Assembly: GCA_001828445.1 (NCBI GenBank)
Contig: MHYJ01000032.1
Span: 1 to 6,587, forward strand
From: Planctomycetes bacterium RBG_16_43_13
GTDB lineage: Bacteria; Planctomycetota; MHYJ01
DNA length: 6,587 nt
Direction: 5' to 3'
The notes under the pieces were generated by a model that did no database searches, was not told the origin of the DNA, and saw only the letters and a program-made list of their open reading frames with translations. Shown in pieces: positions 4,847 through 6,587 of the stretch. Within the stretch, counting starts at the first letter, position 1; each line of letters starts with the position of its first letter. The position numbers and the translations under genes were made by a program.

Positions 4847-5705
4847 TAATGTGAATGGCATATTGCTAATAGATAAGCCAATCGGCAAGACGTCGCACGA
4901 TATTGTTGATGAGGTGCGGGAGATAGTTAATACGCGAGAGGTCGGGCATATCGGCACGCTCGACCCTGTGGCGAGCGGGATTTTGGTTTTCTGCATCGGA
5001 AAAGCACTCAAAGTGGTGGAATTTCTCAATAATCTTGATAAGAAATATAGTGTAACAATACGGCTCGGCATTACTACAGATACGGATGATGCGGCGGGGA
5101 AGGCAATCGGAGAAAAGCAGATTGCAGGTATAACTCCAGATATGGTTGAAAGAGCCATTGCAGAATTCGCAGGCGAGATATTACAAAAACCGCCAGTATA
5201 TTCTGCGATAAAGGTGGACGGGAAACGGCTATACAGGTCTGCCCTAAGCGGTGATGTGGTAGAGACGAAAGAGAGGAAGGTAGTCATCAGAAATATCGAG
5301 GATATTAAAACAGATATACCGCTTGCCAGTTTTACTGTCCTCTGCTCTAAAGGGACATATATACGCTCTTTGGCGCGCGATATAGGGGAGAAATTGGGTT
5401 GCGGTGGGATAGTTGACACACTGCGGCGATTGGCTGTGGGGCATTTCAGGATAGAGGAGGCACATAAAGTCGAGGAACTGAACACTGAAAACATAGGAGA
5501 CGCCATCATCCCGATTGACACCGCCATATCGTTTATGGATGCTGTAGAGATTGGCGAGACGGAACGTGTAAGATTCTGTAACGGCGTAATTATAAATACT
5601 ACCTACGGAGGCAGTGGCTCCGTCCGAGTATTAAATTTGGATAATCTAATAGGCATAGGCGAGGTCGCATCAAATGTCTTGAAACCCAAAAAGGTTCTGG
5701 TATGA
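4836..5705 (+). CDS. truB: tRNA pseudouridine(55) synthase TruB
   Basis: TruB isomerises uridine 55 in the T-psi-C loop of tRNA to pseudouridine. The 289-residue protein has the family signature G-H-I-G-T-L-D-P with the catalytic Asp43, preceded by GILLIDKPIGKTS (8-20). It continues with KKYSVTIRLGITTDTDD (69-85, with the conserved active-site Tyr71), KPPVYSAIKVDGKRLY (118-133), and near residues 172-186 GTYIRSLARDIGEKLG. A C-terminal tail carries the usual small RNA-binding-type region. ATG 4836 was chosen because it precedes the conserved N-terminus closely; GTG 4851 is the only near alternative. Neither has a Shine-Dalgarno site, since the heptamer repeat occupies that position. The gene ends with TGA and is followed after 26 bases by secG, suggesting an operon truB-secG-pyrE. 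Confidence 0.96.
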   Translation: MTKTNVNGILLIDKPIGKTSHDIVDEVREIVNTREVGHIGTLDPVASGILVFCIGKALKVVEFLNNLDKKYSVTIRLGITTDTDDAAGKAIGEKQIAGITPDMVERAIAEFAGEILQKPPVYSAIKVDGKRLYRSALSGDVVETKERKVVIRNIEDIKTDIPLASFTVLCSKGTYIRSLARDIGEKLGCGGIVDTLRRLAVGHFRIEEAHKVEELNTENIGDAIIPIDTAISFMDAVEIGETERVRFCNGVIINTTYGGSGSVRVLNLDNLIGIGEVASNVLKPKKVLV

Positions 5706-5731
5706 TGTGAGTCCTTAATAGGAGGTGTCTT

Positions 5732-6100
5732 ATGTTTACTTTGTTGGCAATAGTGTTCACCCTCGTTTGTGCATTTTTGGTATTTGTGATTATAATCCAG
5801 CCATCTCAGGGAGAGGGTCTGGCGAGCGCCTTCGGTGGCGGTGGCGGAGAGTCATTCTTCGGCACGAAGGCAGGACAACATATAAACAGGTTCACGATAG
5901 TCCTCGCCATAGTATTCCTGCTACTTGCTATAGTTATAAACAAACTAAATAATACGGAGCCGAAGGGTAGTAGTTCTATAATGCAGGGGGTATCAGCACC
6001 TGCCGGGCAACAACCGTTACCGCCATCTAACGCACAGCCGCCTGCACAAACTCCAAGTGAACAGCCGACAACTCCACCAAGCGGTGGTCAGGGACAATAG
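5732..6100 (+). CDS. secG: Preprotein translocase subunit SecG
   Basis: SecG is the small auxiliary subunit of the SecYEG translocon in the cytoplasmic membrane and stimulates protein export. The 122-residue protein has two membrane segments, at about 3-22 and 52-70, joined by the diagnostic cytoplasmic loop IIQPSQGEGLASAFGGGGGE followed by SFFGTKAG, closely like the GLGAAFGGG..FG pattern of the family. After the second segment a tail of about 50 residues is rich in Pro, Gln, Ser and Thr and is probably disordered, a common lineage-specific extension. The start is set by AGGAGGT at 5720-5726, 5 bases before ATG 5732. It lies between truB and pyrE on the same strand, with 14 bases to pyrE. Confidence 0.96.
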   Translation: MFTLLAIVFTLVCAFLVFVIIIQPSQGEGLASAFGGGGGESFFGTKAGQHINRFTIVLAIVFLLLAIVINKLNNTEPKGSSSIMQGVSAPAGQQPLPPSNAQPPAQTPSEQPTTPPSGGQGQ

Positions 6101-6114
6101 TCCCTTTTAGAGAT

Positions 6115-6587
6115 ATGAGAGAAGAGCAGGTAATAGAAACTCTCACAACTATAAAGGCATTGTTAAAGGGGCATTTCCAACTATCCTCGGGCTTACACAG
6201 CGACACATATATACAGTGTGCAAAGGTATTCGAGCATCCGGATATAGCCCAGAACTTTTGTAGAGAACTCGCCTCTTTCTGGAACAGCAAAAAAATAGAT
6301 GTGGTGGCAGGTCCCGCCTACGGCGGTATAATAGCATCATACGAATTAGCACGGCAACTCAACTGCCGCTCAATCTTTTTAGAAAGGGTGGATGGTAAGC
6401 TTACCTTGAGGAGGGAGTTTGGTATAGCTAAAGGTGATAGGGTTCTGATGGCGGAGGATGTAGTAACCACTGGCGGCTCCGTGAAAGAGGCGATAGAGGT
6501 GGTAAAACAGTGCGGCGGAGAGGTGGTCGGTATTACATCTCTAATCAACAGGTCAGTGGCAAATCCATTTAAGGAAGAGTTACACTG
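6115..6587 (+). CDS. pyrE: Orotate phosphoribosyltransferase PyrE, 3' end beyond window
   Basis: PyrE joins orotate to phosphoribosyl pyrophosphate to give orotidine 5'-monophosphate in de novo pyrimidine synthesis, in the cytoplasm. The 157 residues present include LKGHFQLSSGLHSDTYIQC (17-35), AGPAYGG (65-71), SIFLER with LTLRREF (86-102), and the phosphoribosyl pyrophosphate-binding motif VLMAEDVVTTGGS (110-122) with the acidic pair Glu114-Asp115. The pattern resembles the short PyrE class of about 190 residues seen in Thermotoga-like proteins, so perhaps 30 residues are missing. ATG 6115 lies 14 bases after the secG stop with only a weak AGAGA upstream, so translation is probably coupled to secG. 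The frame is open to the right edge and ends in an incomplete codon. Confidence 0.95.
   Translation, partial: MREEQVIETLTTIKALLKGHFQLSSGLHSDTYIQCAKVFEHPDIAQNFCRELASFWNSKKIDVVAGPAYGGIIASYELARQLNCRSIFLERVDGKLTLRREFGIAKGDRVLMAEDVVTTGGSVKEAIEVVKQCGGEVVGITSLINRSVANPFKEELH

Noticed and set aside
4826..5527. A 233-codon open frame on the minus strand opposite truB
   Set aside because: It is antisense to the clearly coding truB, has no ribosome binding site and gives a Ser/Pro/Ile-rich translation with no recognisable domain.

Overview
The window is about 6.6 kb of bacterial chromosome from an unidentified, probably Gram-negative-type organism. Housekeeping genes (rsmI, truB, secG, pyrE) flank a block of genes for exported or lipid-anchored proteins. 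Shine-Dalgarno sites (AGGAGG-type), sigma-70-like promoters, lipoprotein signal peptides and a SecG of bacterial type all point to Bacteria. G+C is moderate. TGA is an ordinary stop for at least two genes here (the orphan gene ending at 2179 and truB), so the genetic code looks standard. The species cannot be named from this sequence; an anaerobic lineage that makes selenoproteins fits best.

Layout. Bases 1-132 are the end of something cut by the window edge, with strand undecided. On the minus strand follow a 180-residue lipoprotein gene (671-129), with its own near-perfect sigma-70 promoter, and a short-form rsmI (1428-748). Divergent from rsmI is an AT-rich orphan gene for a putative lipoprotein (1511-2179). 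Next on the plus strand come a 41-residue mini-lipoprotein (2314-2439) and a 582-residue secreted protein built from an N-terminal domain plus three similar modules (2477-4225), closed by a clear Rho-independent terminator (4239-4276). Then comes a membrane-anchored thioredoxin-like protein (4346-4768) whose active site is interrupted by an in-frame TGA. The last block is truB, secG and pyrE (4836 to the right edge), with short gaps; pyrE runs off the window.

The most interesting item is the thioredoxin-like gene. The TGA lies exactly where the first active-site cysteine of W-C-G-x-C belongs, the protein continues in frame on both sides with a full thioredoxin fold, and a GC-rich hairpin follows at the distance expected of a bacterial SECIS element. 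I read it as a selenocysteine (U-G-G-C) thioredoxin-like lipoprotein. Conventional annotation would split it into two short ORFs.

The promoter of this gene and the promoter of the mini-lipoprotein/582-residue protein unit share a 31-bp element (25 of 31 identical) covering -35, spacer and -10. This suggests one regulator or one origin for both units. Upstream of truB a degenerate heptamer repeat occupies the place where a ribosome binding site should be.
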